From contig JABWBH010000024.1 of the NCBI GenBank assembly GCA_013360585.1, positions 1 through 58,845 on the forward strand: a stretch of 58,845 nucleotides of DNA. Direction: 5' to 3'. Positions 1-6,906 of the stretch are shown here, one piece after another (the first letter of the stretch is position 1; every line of letters starts with the position of its first letter). Below the pieces are notes generated by a model, which made no database searches, was not told the origin of the DNA, and saw only the letters and a list, made by a program, of their open reading frames with translations. The translations under genes and the position numbers were made by a program. This DNA is from Phycisphaerae bacterium (GTDB taxonomy: Bacteria; Planctomycetota; Phycisphaerae; UBA1845).

Positions 1-129
1 CGCGCCGCCGCGCCGCCGCGCCGCCGCACCGCCGCAAGACGCAAGACCCGCACCCGCGTCGAAGTTCGCCTCTTCCGAGGAAACCTCGATCAGCTCGCGG
101 GCGTCGGTCCACTCGGTCACCGTATCCAC
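1..129 (-). CDS. Possible partial CDS running off the left edge
   Basis: An open minus-strand frame reads through acidic, protein-like sequence (TEWTDARELIEVSSEE) and leaves the window without a stop. The GTG at 127-129 is the only candidate start I see, and no good ribosome site precedes it. The left end runs into an 8-bp repeat that is not a multiple of three. The gene would lie just downstream of the small membrane protein at 174-380, on the same strand. I do not recognise a family. Confidence 0.3.
   Translation of the reverse strand, partial: MDTVTEWTDARELIEVSSEEANFDAGAGLASCGGAAARRRGGA
3..34. repeat. 8-bp tandem repeat, four copies
   Basis: The unit CGCCGCCG occurs three times exactly (3-10, 11-18, 19-26) and once with one change (27-34). 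A 7-bp doublet (GCAAGAC twice) follows at once. Eight is not a multiple of three, so a copy-number change inside a coding frame would shift it. Confidence 0.7.
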
Positions 130-173
130 GGCGCCGGCGCTGGCGAAGCGTGACCCTTGCCCGGTACAACGGA

Positions 174-380
174 CTACCGAGCCTTGAACAGCGCGGCATC
201 CAGGATGGACCACAAATGCACCAGCCAACCCAACCAGATGAACCACATCGCACCGGCCAGCAGAAACATGATGACGGCCATCAACAAGCGGCCTTGGACA
301 AGCTGCCCGAGACCGGGAATGAAAAAGCTGCATATCGCCGCCAACACATTACCTGCCGACCCCTGACCCGTTTGCGCCAT
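174..380 (-). CDS. Small TM2-like membrane protein (68 aa)
   Basis: The protein has a short polar start, then two hydrophobic segments (about residues 12-30 and 31-58). The first contains FIPGLGQLVQGR, the PGLGQ-x-GR signature common in TM2-like small membrane proteins. The start at 380 was chosen because GGAGG lies about 9 bases upstream; the open frame extends further but shows no membrane logic. It is the last clearly supported gene of the minus-strand block that carries the ESCRT-III-like genes, so a link to membrane work is plausible but inferred. Function is unknown. Confidence 0.65.
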   Translation of the reverse strand: MAQTGQGSAGNVLAAICSFFIPGLGQLVQGRLLMAVIMFLLAGAMWFIWLGWLVHLWSILDAALFKAR

Positions 381-514
381 GAACGTTGACCTCCGCCTAC
401 TCCTTCGACGCGAAACTTGAACGATTTCGGAGTCGTCCTGGTTCGGTGCTGGCAGGCGAATCGGCCAAGACGCGAGCGGTCGCCGCCAACCGACAGACCC
501 GCCCTGCGACCGGC

Positions 515-1126
515 TCACTCCCGTTTCTTCTCCCCTTCCTGCTTCAGCGCCGCCAGCTCCGCCCGCAGACCGCTAAGACGCGCGAGTTCCTGATGGTGCT
601 CCGCCTCCGCTTCCGCGTCGATCAGGCGGTCCAGCTCCGCGTCGGTGATCACCTCGCCGGCGGCGGACAGCTCCACATCCTGGCTGGCCACGTCCTCCAC
701 CGTGTCGAGGAACATGTTCATCCGCTCCTCCATCGACTGCGACTGGACCATCGCCTTCTCCCAGTCCGCCTGGGTCTTCAGCAGATCCGTCTCGCCGAAG
801 AGGCGGCCGATCTCTTTCGCCATCAGCGACATGGAGGCGGCGAAGTCCGCGGAGGCCTCGGCCTGCCGCTTGATGAGCAGGGCGTTCTTCACCGACAGAA
901 GCTGGCGTTCGAGGAGTTTGCGGATCGTGGCGGTTTTCTTGAGCGAATTGCGGATGAACTGGTACTGGGCGTGGTCGCCGATCTTGCGGGCGTGGTGGGC
1001 GTTCTTGATGAACTCGTCCTGAAACCGCGCCTGCTCGCGGATCGACTTCTCGATCCGCCGGATGCCCTGGCGGATGCGCATGTCCCGCTCGATGCGACGC
1101 TCTTCGGATGATTTGAACAAACCCAT
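515..1126 (-). CDS. ESCRT-III/Snf7-like helical protein A (203 aa)
   Basis: The protein is almost wholly charged alpha helix. It starts MGLFKSSEERR, resembling the short MGLFG-type N-terminus of eukaryotic CHMP proteins. A basic helical hairpin covers about residues 13-85, with the pattern RIEKSIREQARFQDEF then NSLKKTATIRKLLERQL. A hydrophobic helix follows (93-115, FAASMSLMAKEIGRLF), then helices rich in M and E (125-150). A late acidic segment, ITDAELDRLIDAEAEAE (about 160-176), sits where CHMP proteins carry their last helix. Length and basic-to-acidic polarity fit ESCRT-III subunits. The known bacterial members are PspA and Vipp1; this protein looks more like the CHMP side, which is my inference. 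The start was placed at the ATG at 1126. A generic coiled coil is the main alternative. Confidence 0.6.
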   Translation of the reverse strand: MGLFKSSEERRIERDMRIRQGIRRIEKSIREQARFQDEFIKNAHHARKIGDHAQYQFIRNSLKKTATIRKLLERQLLSVKNALLIKRQAEASADFAASMSLMAKEIGRLFGETDLLKTQADWEKAMVQSQSMEERMNMFLDTVEDVASQDVELSAAGEVITDAELDRLIDAEAEAEHHQELARLSGLRAELAALKQEGEKKRE

Positions 1127-1191
1127 GTTAAACGCCGAAATCAGTACCGCGACCGTAAGGGAGCGGGGTCTGCCCGCAGGACGCACTGCAT

Positions 1192-1461
1192 CTAATCCAC
1201 CGGTTTCTTTCGCGTTGGCGGAGGCGACGCCGACTCGTTTACCGATTCGATCCGCGTCACGTGAACCCGGGCGATCTGCGTCACGCCATCCGCCACGCCG
1301 GGGGCATCCGCGGCCGGACGACCGACGTAAACCGTCGCACGTGAAAGCAGGCACATCTCGGGATGCCGGATGTCGTACGTCGCGCCGTCCGAAACAAACA
1401 GCCGAAACGGCTCAAACGGCTTGCGGTCCAGGTAATCTCGAATGTCTTCCGGCCTGATCAT
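1192..1461 (-). CDS. Small conserved-type hypothetical protein (89 aa)
   Basis: The N-terminus contains KPFEPFRLFVSDG followed by YDIRHPEM. This pattern recurs in short proteins of planctomycetes as I recall them. The fold is probably a small beta-rich domain without a signal peptide or membrane segment; the C-terminus is polar and proline-rich. It lies 9 bases downstream of pspC on the same strand, so the two are probably co-transcribed. No function can be assigned from the sequence. Confidence 0.65.
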   Translation of the reverse strand: MIRPEDIRDYLDRKPFEPFRLFVSDGATYDIRHPEMCLLSRATVYVGRPAADAPGVADGVTQIARVHVTRIESVNESASPPPTRKKPVD

Positions 1462-1470
1462 CCCGCCGCC

Positions 1471-1671
1471 TCAATAATACTCCCGTTCCGGTATCACCAC
1501 CCACAGAATCAGGTAGATCAGGACCGGCGACCCGAACCCCACGACCGCCGCGATGGCGAACAACACCCGCAGCACCGTCGCGTCAATGCCGAAGTATTCC
1601 CCCAGTCCGCCGCACACGCCGGCGAGGTAGCGGTTATGCACGCTGCGTCGCAGTGTTGAAGATCGGCTCAT
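1471..1671 (-). CDS. pspC: PspC domain membrane protein (66 aa)
   Basis: This is a compact PspC domain: a basic N-terminus (SRSSTLRRS), the family core YLAGVCGGLGEYFGID, then a long hydrophobic stretch (about residues 31-60) ending VVIPER. PspC proteins are inner-membrane partners in the phage-shock envelope-stress response, where the effector PspA is itself a bacterial ESCRT-III homolog. That makes its position between two ESCRT-III-like genes notable. The start could be 1674 or 1671; 1671 gives better spacing from a GAAGAA site. Almost the whole length is domain, with no extra cytoplasmic module. Confidence 0.85.
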   Translation of the reverse strand: MSRSSTLRRSVHNRYLAGVCGGLGEYFGIDATVLRVLFAIAAVVGFGSPVLIYLILWVVIPEREYY

Positions 1672-1802
1672 CATTTCTTCGCGATCATACAGAAAAACAC
1701 GCACATTCTCTTCAGCGTCCAGGATGGACAGAATTTGCAAAATGACCAGGGTCAGATTCCGATCCTGTCGATCCTGTCCCTGCTGTGACAATCTGCATGA
1801 GT

Positions 1803-2405
1803 TCACTCCGCCGCCTGCTGCCGCTCCCGCACCCGGCGATCGGCTTCATCGAAGCCTTCGTTCGCGTCGGCGATCTCGCCGCGGTCGAGCTTCTCCCAGA
1901 TGTCCATCACGGCGCGGCCCGCTTCGTTGTTCGTCGCCGCATGCTCGTCGGCTTCGCGGCCGAGCGCCAGAACCTCATCCAGCCGCTCCTGGTACATCTC
2001 GACCTTCACCGAGTCCGCCTCGATGAGCTTGCCGAGGCGCATCATGTCCTTCGCGCTGATGAGGCCCAGCTTGCCGCCGCCCTTCATGCGGTCGGCGTTC
2101 TCGCGGAGCATCCGCAGGCGCGAGACGGTGAGCAGCTCCTTCGTGCGGATGTTGAGCTGCCGCTGGAGCATGAGCTGCTCGGTGGTGCGCAGCTCGAACT
2201 CCTGCGCGAGCATCTGCCGCGCCTCCGGCGTCTTCTCCTTCGCCCCGCGCTCGAACAACCCCTGTTTATCCTTGGCGAGCTTGAGTACCTTGTCGAGCAT
2301 CTGCTTGCGGTCTTTTTCGAGCAACAGCTCCTGCCGCCGAAGCTCCGAGCGCGACATCTCGGAGACGGACTTCTTGCGCTTGATGAGGTAATCGAAGAAG
2401 GTCAT
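1803..2405 (-). CDS. ESCRT-III-like helical protein B (200 aa)
   Basis: The whole chain is helical and highly charged. After a short start (MTFFDYLIKRKKSVSEM) a long helical hairpin runs from about residue 20 to 100, with ELRRQELLLEKDRKQ on the first arm and LAQEFELRTTEQLMLQRQLN on the second. The turn contains GAKEKTPEAR, where ESCRT-III proteins have a small-residue linker. Shorter helices follow, and VMDIWEKLDRGE (about 166-177) resembles the late helix that carries MIM motifs in ESCRT-III. It is a paralogue in architecture but clearly divergent from protein A. The assignment rests on pattern, not on alignment; an unrelated coiled coil cannot be excluded. Confidence 0.55.
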   Translation of the reverse strand: MTFFDYLIKRKKSVSEMSRSELRRQELLLEKDRKQMLDKVLKLAKDKQGLFERGAKEKTPEARQMLAQEFELRTTEQLMLQRQLNIRTKELLTVSRLRMLRENADRMKGGGKLGLISAKDMMRLGKLIEADSVKVEMYQERLDEVLALGREADEHAATNNEAGRAVMDIWEKLDRGEIADANEGFDEADRRVRERQQAAE

Positions 2406-2507
2406 GAGAAGCTGCTAGCCGTTAGCTCCTGGCTATTGGCCAAACGCCGCAAAGTCGAGTCGTCACAATCCGAGCCGCAGGCTTCAGCCTGCGCGAATGA
2501 AACTCTG

Positions 2508-3113
2508 TCATTGCTGTCTTATCCCGGCAAGCTCCTCTGTCACATTGCGGTGCCTACTGTGCTGGTCGATGAACCTGCCAAGAATGCCCCCATCCGCCCC
2601 CTCGAAACGGGCCCAACCCCCAGTACTCGACCCTACTGACCCGACACCGCCCAATCCATCAAACGTGGCGTCGAATACTCTAATGTGACCTCTGTCATCT
2701 GCATGTTCTGATCGGGGGACGAAGAAGTACCGATTGCCGCTAACGCCGATTGCTCCGAGTGGCCCTTCAAACTCTACTCCGCTTGACGTTATGTTGATGT
2801 CAACGCCGTTTCTATTCCCATTCCGAAACCCGAGAGCGACCCTCTCTCGATGCTCAATCACAAAACGGAGCGCACGAGACGAGACGAGGAGGCGCGTCTT
2901 TTCAAGGCATGCTGCGTTTTCAGTTGCGAAAGCGTCCGAATCGTTGATCTGAATTTGATTCAGCTCTACATGGCAATCATGGCATATAAAGACGACCTGA
3001 TTCCGATGGGAGTTCCTGCCCTCCGTATGATGTTCCGTTAACTGATTCTCAAGACTTGGGGTGCAAAGGCAACGTACGCAGAAACCGAAACGTCGCGCGT
3101 CAGCTCTTGTCAT
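2508..3113 (-). CDS. HNH-like zinc protein of unknown role (201 aa)
   Basis: The N-terminus has paired cysteines (CVRCLC, residues 12-17), a histidine pair in LTEHHTEGRNSHRN (about 26-39) and CHDCHVELN (about 44-52). This is the layout of an HNH endonuclease zinc core. The rest is a glycine-rich, probably beta-stranded region with no recognised domain. The gene is visibly poorer in G+C than its neighbours and sits between two ESCRT-III-like genes, starting 26 bases past the larger one. It may be a later insertion. The start is the ATG at 3113 with AAGG upstream. Nuclease activity is inferred only from the motif. Confidence 0.5.
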   Translation of the reverse strand: MTRADARRFGFCVRCLCTPSLENQLTEHHTEGRNSHRNQVVFICHDCHVELNQIQINDSDAFATENAACLEKTRLLVSSRALRFVIEHRERVALGFRNGNRNGVDINITSSGVEFEGPLGAIGVSGNRYFFVPRSEHADDRGHIRVFDATFDGLGGVGSVGSSTGGWARFEGADGGILGRFIDQHSRHRNVTEELAGIRQQ

Positions 3114-3139
3114 CGCAATCTGACCTTGCTTCTGAGAAA

Positions 3140-4660
3140 TCAGCTTGCCTCCGGGTCGCGCGTTCTCGGCGCTGATTCGGGTCGCATCGGCGGCGGAGGT
3201 TCCGGCGGCGACGCTGCGGCGCTTCGCTGCGGCGTCGCGGGCTCCTTCCGCGGCGCGGCCTGCGGCGTGTTGCCTTGATCCGCAATGCGCTCGCGTGACG
3301 GCGCCGGCGCGGCGGAATCCTTCCGCTCGCCCGCCCGGCTCCCCGCGCGTGACGACGACGCCTCCTGAAACTCCTTGAGGATGTCCGCCTCCTCGTCGCT
3401 CATCACCGATTCGCTCATGCCCGCCGCAAGACTCGACACGAGATCCGCATCGGCCTTGAGCGTCTCGAGCATCTCCTCCGCCGCGACCGCGTGCTCGGTC
3501 AGTTCCTGCGAGTCCGGGAGCTTGGCGATCTGCCCTTGCTGAATGAGCGTGAGGTTGTGAATGTCCGTGCTGATGATGTTGATCTGCTGATTGAGCATGC
3601 CCAGCGACGTGTTGACGCGGAGGATGTCCTTGCGGAGCTGGGCGACCTGCGCGGCAATGCGCCGCTGGGTGAGCGCGGAGTTCGCCGCCCGACCCTGCTC
3701 CATCAATTCGTCCTCTTTCTTTTCCAGCTTGGCGATGTCGTCGTAGAGGCGGTCGCGGCGCTGGGTGAGCGCGGCGCGGCGCTCCGACAGCAGGTTGATC
3801 TTCTGCTTGTCGTCGCCCTCGCGGGAGAACATCTGCCGGATCCGGTCGATCATGCTCACCGAGTTCTTCTCCCCGGGCATCGCCGCTGCGCCCCGATACA
3901 GGAGGAATGTCCCGTCTTTCTTCGCCAACTTCAACTCCGGGTCCGCTTTCACGACTTCCTCCAGCGCGGTCTTCACCACCGCTTCGGGCAGACCGGTGCG
4001 CTCCACCACCTGCTCCAGCGACAGACTGCCGGTCAGCAGGTCGGCGCTCGCCTCCTCGACGACGCGCTTCGCCCGATCCACCTTCTGCCGCGAACCCTCC
4101 GGGTCAAAGATCGCCAGCACGCGGGCATCGACGGCCGCCCCGGGCGAGAAAACCTTCCAGCCGCCGCTCCCGTCCGGTTCGACGAGCACCAGGGTGATAT
4201 TCGGAAAATCCAGCCCGCTATTGTGGACCTCCCGGGTGAACCCCGTCGGACTGCACACGCCGATGACGTGCGGCGTCTTCGCATCCCCCGCGAGTCGCCG
4301 GACGTGGTCCGTCAATTCCGCCAGGCCGATCGGCGGCGCCTCCCCGGCGTTATCGGCCGCGAAATGCTCGAGCGGCGACAGCACGGAGGCGATCGCCACG
4401 CCCGTCGCCCGCCTCCCGAAGATGAACCGCCGCTCGAACCCGCGCAGGACGACCCGGCGGTTGCAGGGCAGGGCCTTCAGCGCTGCGCGGTCCGGCCGAC
4501 CGTGCCGCGCGAGCAGCGCCCGCAGACGGTCCTCCTCGTCGTGCTGCGACGCGCGCCAGAACTTCCCCCGGAACGCCTTCCCCTTGGCGGCCTCGAAGTT
4601 CATCTGAACGCCGGACAGAAACGACGTTTCTCGCTGGAAGGCTTGTTCGGCTCGACTCAT
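3140..4660 (-). CDS. Winged-helix plus ESCRT-III-like protein (506 aa)
   Basis: Three parts are visible. Residues about 65-190 form an alpha/beta domain I do not recognise (VVLRGFERRFIFGRR, HVIGVCSPTGF). Residues about 196-257 read as a winged helix: LSLEQVVERTGLPEAVVKTA followed by a KDGTFLLYRG wing. Residues about 284-435 form an ESCRT-III-like coil: a basic hairpin (LLSERRAALTQRRDRL; TQRRIAAQVAQLRKDILRV), a middle helix and a late acidic helix, DEEADILKEFQEA (422-434), placed like a MIM motif. The tail to 506 is disordered and rich in P, A and S. Eukaryotic CHMP7 has winged helices before an ESCRT-III core, so the order is suggestive. Starts at 4660 or 4603 (MNFEAAK) are possible. Confidence 0.6.
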   Translation of the reverse strand: MSRAEQAFQRETSFLSGVQMNFEAAKGKAFRGKFWRASQHDEEDRLRALLARHGRPDRAALKALPCNRRVVLRGFERRFIFGRRATGVAIASVLSPLEHFAADNAGEAPPIGLAELTDHVRRLAGDAKTPHVIGVCSPTGFTREVHNSGLDFPNITLVLVEPDGSGGWKVFSPGAAVDARVLAIFDPEGSRQKVDRAKRVVEEASADLLTGSLSLEQVVERTGLPEAVVKTALEEVVKADPELKLAKKDGTFLLYRGAAAMPGEKNSVSMIDRIRQMFSREGDDKQKINLLSERRAALTQRRDRLYDDIAKLEKKEDELMEQGRAANSALTQRRIAAQVAQLRKDILRVNTSLGMLNQQINIISTDIHNLTLIQQGQIAKLPDSQELTEHAVAAEEMLETLKADADLVSSLAAGMSESVMSDEEADILKEFQEASSSRAGSRAGERKDSAAPAPSRERIADQGNTPQAAPRKEPATPQRSAAASPPEPPPPMRPESAPRTRDPEAS

Positions 4661-4802
4661 CGCATAAGCACCGTTACGCAAGCGGATCCTGAGTTTCGCC
4701 CATCAAACACGACAGGATCCGAAGCGGCTGCGTTGGTTCTTCGTCATTTGTCATTCGCAATTCGTCGCCCGTCATTCCGCCGCCGGCGTTTCAATTTCCT
4801 CG

Positions 4803-5054
4803 TCAGATTCTCCCCCCGCACTTCGGACAGTACCTCGCCGGGCGAGCGTCCTCGTGCCCGCAGGCGGGGTTTCGGCAGCGGGACAACACCGCGATCCGCG
4901 GGGCGGCCTCGTCGTTGTCGTCCACGTCGAACATCCACATGACCCCGCGGCTCATCGCGCGAAGCGCCTGCGACAGCGCCCAGAAGACGCCGTAAATCAG
5001 CGCTCCCAGCCCCGCCATCACCGCCACCGCCGTCACCAGCAGGTCCGCCGGCAT
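4803..5054 (-). CDS. Membrane-anchored zinc-ribbon protein (83 aa)
   Basis: One hydrophobic segment (about residues 3-30, LLVTAVAVMAGLGALIYGVF) is followed by an acidic linker (DVDDNDEAAP) and a C-terminal zinc ribbon, CRNPACGHED with CPKCGG. The ribbon should lie in the cytoplasm if the N-terminus is outside. The start was fixed by a strong GGAGG site about 9 bases before the ATG at 5054. It lies between the winged-helix/ESCRT-III-like gene and the kinase, whose own tail has two similar ribbons, so the two may share a partner (inference). Confidence 0.75.
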   Translation of the reverse strand: MPADLLVTAVAVMAGLGALIYGVFWALSQALRAMSRGVMWMFDVDDNDEAAPRIAVLSRCRNPACGHEDARPARYCPKCGGRI

Positions 5055-5238
5055 CGCTCCCTCACCTCCTCCATCGTCGCCCGCCGCTGCCGACCTTTCT
5101 TGAAAACCTGAACCGCGCCCGTAATTCCGAACCGCGTCCGCCAGGAAACGTTCCTTCCTCCGATCAGACACAGCTTCCGCATCGGCGTCGCAAGTCCGCG
5201 CGGACGCCGCCGCCGCGCCGCAATCGGCGCCCCTTTCA

Positions 5239-6288
5239 TCATACCACCAGGCGCAGCTTCGTTCCGCAGAAGATGCAGTAGCGATCCGAGACCTGCACGT
5301 ACCCGCCGCACTCCCCGCACCGCGGAACCACGGCGGCAAGCTGCACCCCGCAATGAATGCAATATTGATCGCCCGCCCGGACCGCGCGAGCACAGCGCGG
5401 ACAGGCCCTCTCCCCACCCGCACCGCCGAGTTCGTGCCGATCGGCCGGACCGGTGACGCTGACGGTTTCCGGTCGGACCGCGGACACCGCCTCCAACATC
5501 TGCTCGGCGGAGGCGTAGCGCCGGTCCAGCCGCGTGTACGCCCGGCGGAAGACCTCGTCGAGCGGTTTCGGAACTCCGGGTCGCAGCAGGCTGGGCGTCT
5601 CCGTCCCCTGCGGGCGCTCGCCGGTAAGCATCTCGAAAAGGAGGATGCCGCAGGAATACAGGTCGCTGCGGGCGTCCACCGGCTGGTTCTCGCGCTGCTC
5701 GGGCGACATGTAGGCGAGTGTGCCGCTGATGCCGCGGCCGTCCTCGGCGAAGAAGCTCCCGCTTTGCAGCATCGACTCCGTCGCGGCGCTGCCGACGCGA
5801 CCGAGACCGAAGTCCGTCACCTTGACCGCGTTCTCGTCGATCGACGCCAGCCCGTCGAGCGCATGCGCCAGCAGGACGTTCTCCGGCTTCAGATCCCGGT
5901 GAACGACGCCGTGCCCGTGCGCGACGGTGAGCGCCCGCAGCACGCCGCGCAGAATCGTCACCGCGGCGGCGACGGGGAACGACGCGCGATGATGCTCGAT
6001 CGCCCTCCGCAGCGACGCCCCCGGCACGTACTCCATCACCAGGTAGGGTGGGTCCGCATAAGGGTCCAGGTCGATCGCGCGGACGATGTTCGGATGCCGC
6101 AGAGCATGAACGACCACGCCTTCGCGCTGAAGGTGGCGGACGTAGTCCGGCTGCGTCGGAACCTTGATCGCCACCGTTTCGTCAAGCACGTGATGCCGCG
6201 CCCGCCAGACCTCGCCGAACGCCCCGGCGCCGAGGCGCTCCTCGAGGAGGTAGTTGTTGATCCGGGTTCCCTTCTGGAGTGTGAGCAC
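5239..6288 (-). CDS. Ser/Thr protein kinase with two C-terminal zinc ribbons (349 aa)
   Basis: A complete Hanks-type kinase domain fills residues 13-270: a glycine loop GAGAFGEV, Lys42 in VAIK, the catalytic loop HRDLKPEN (130-137), DFG (159-161) and the activation-segment end MSPEQ. Two zinc ribbons follow, with cysteine pairs at 296/299 and 310/313, then 324/327 and 338/341. No membrane segment is present, so it is cytosolic, unlike PASTA-type kinases. It sits among membrane and ESCRT-III-like genes on the same strand and is the obvious candidate regulator of that block, perhaps by phosphorylating its helical proteins (inference). Confidence 0.93.
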   Translation of the reverse strand: MLTLQKGTRINNYLLEERLGAGAFGEVWRARHHVLDETVAIKVPTQPDYVRHLQREGVVVHALRHPNIVRAIDLDPYADPPYLVMEYVPGASLRRAIEHHRASFPVAAAVTILRGVLRALTVAHGHGVVHRDLKPENVLLAHALDGLASIDENAVKVTDFGLGRVGSAATESMLQSGSFFAEDGRGISGTLAYMSPEQRENQPVDARSDLYSCGILLFEMLTGERPQGTETPSLLRPGVPKPLDEVFRRAYTRLDRRYASAEQMLEAVSAVRPETVSVTGPADRHELGGAGGERACPRCARAVRAGDQYCIHCGVQLAAVVPRCGECGGYVQVSDRYCIFCGTKLRLVV

Positions 6289-6369
6289 GATGACGGAAGA
6301 TCGCCGATGTTTGCGGACGGTCCGGCGCCGCGGACAGGCCTCCCGGCCGCTTGCGGCGGACCGTCACGA

Positions 6370-6780
6370 TCACCACCCCGCGCGCTCCTCCAGCCGCGAG
6401 ACCTGGTAGTCGCAAACCACCAGATTATAAGCCCCCGCGGCGAGGAAACCCAGAATGAAGACGATCCACGTGAACGTGCCGTGGTCGCTGCCCCCCGCCA
6501 GCAGCAGCGCCGCAGCGACGTCCACCGCGAGATACGCTGCAAGCAGGGCGACGCCCGCCGCGTTGCTGTCCTTGCGCATGATCCACCGCGGCGCGAAAAA
6601 ACATGCCCAGGGCAGCGCGACGACAACTCCGATCCACGCCGCCCCGCGCCCGATGACGCTCCACATCGCGTCCCAGTGCTCGGGGTGCTTGTAAAACCAG
6701 ATCACGGCGGCCGCGCCCGTGACGAACAACACCGCCGTCAGTACGCGCCCGCCGACGTATTCTCCGATCGCCTTGATCAT
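6370..6780 (-). CDS. Multi-pass membrane protein of unknown function (136 aa)
   Basis: At least three hydrophobic helices are visible: about residues 12-30 (VLTAVLFVTGAAAVIWFY), 42-60 (AAWIGVVVALPWACFF) and 74-115 (probably two passes). The C-terminus is cytoplasm-like and charged (YQVSRLEERAGW). There is no signature motif. The ATG at 6780 was preferred over an upstream start because it begins MIKAIGEYVGG directly before the first helix and has GGAGG upstream, though at a long spacing of about 14 bases. It lies between the kinase and the WD40 gene on the same strand. Confidence 0.65.
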   Translation of the reverse strand: MIKAIGEYVGGRVLTAVLFVTGAAAVIWFYKHPEHWDAMWSVIGRGAAWIGVVVALPWACFFAPRWIMRKDSNAAGVALLAAYLAVDVAAALLLAGGSDHGTFTWIVFILGFLAAGAYNLVVCDYQVSRLEERAGW

Positions 6781-6906
6781 CGTCCGCCCGCCGCTTCCTC
6801 CGGCGCGCCGCCTATCCGCGGCGCACGCCCCCAACGTCCGCTCGAGGTTGCGCCACGTCATCCGCGACGCGAAACCTCCCTCCGGGTATTCGGCTTGAAG
6901 GGCGGT

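Noticed and set aside
3491-4942. Long plus-strand frame opposite the winged-helix/ESCRT-III-like gene
   Set aside because: It is antisense to a gene with clear domain structure and is rich in R, H and P, typical of GC-rich shadow frames.
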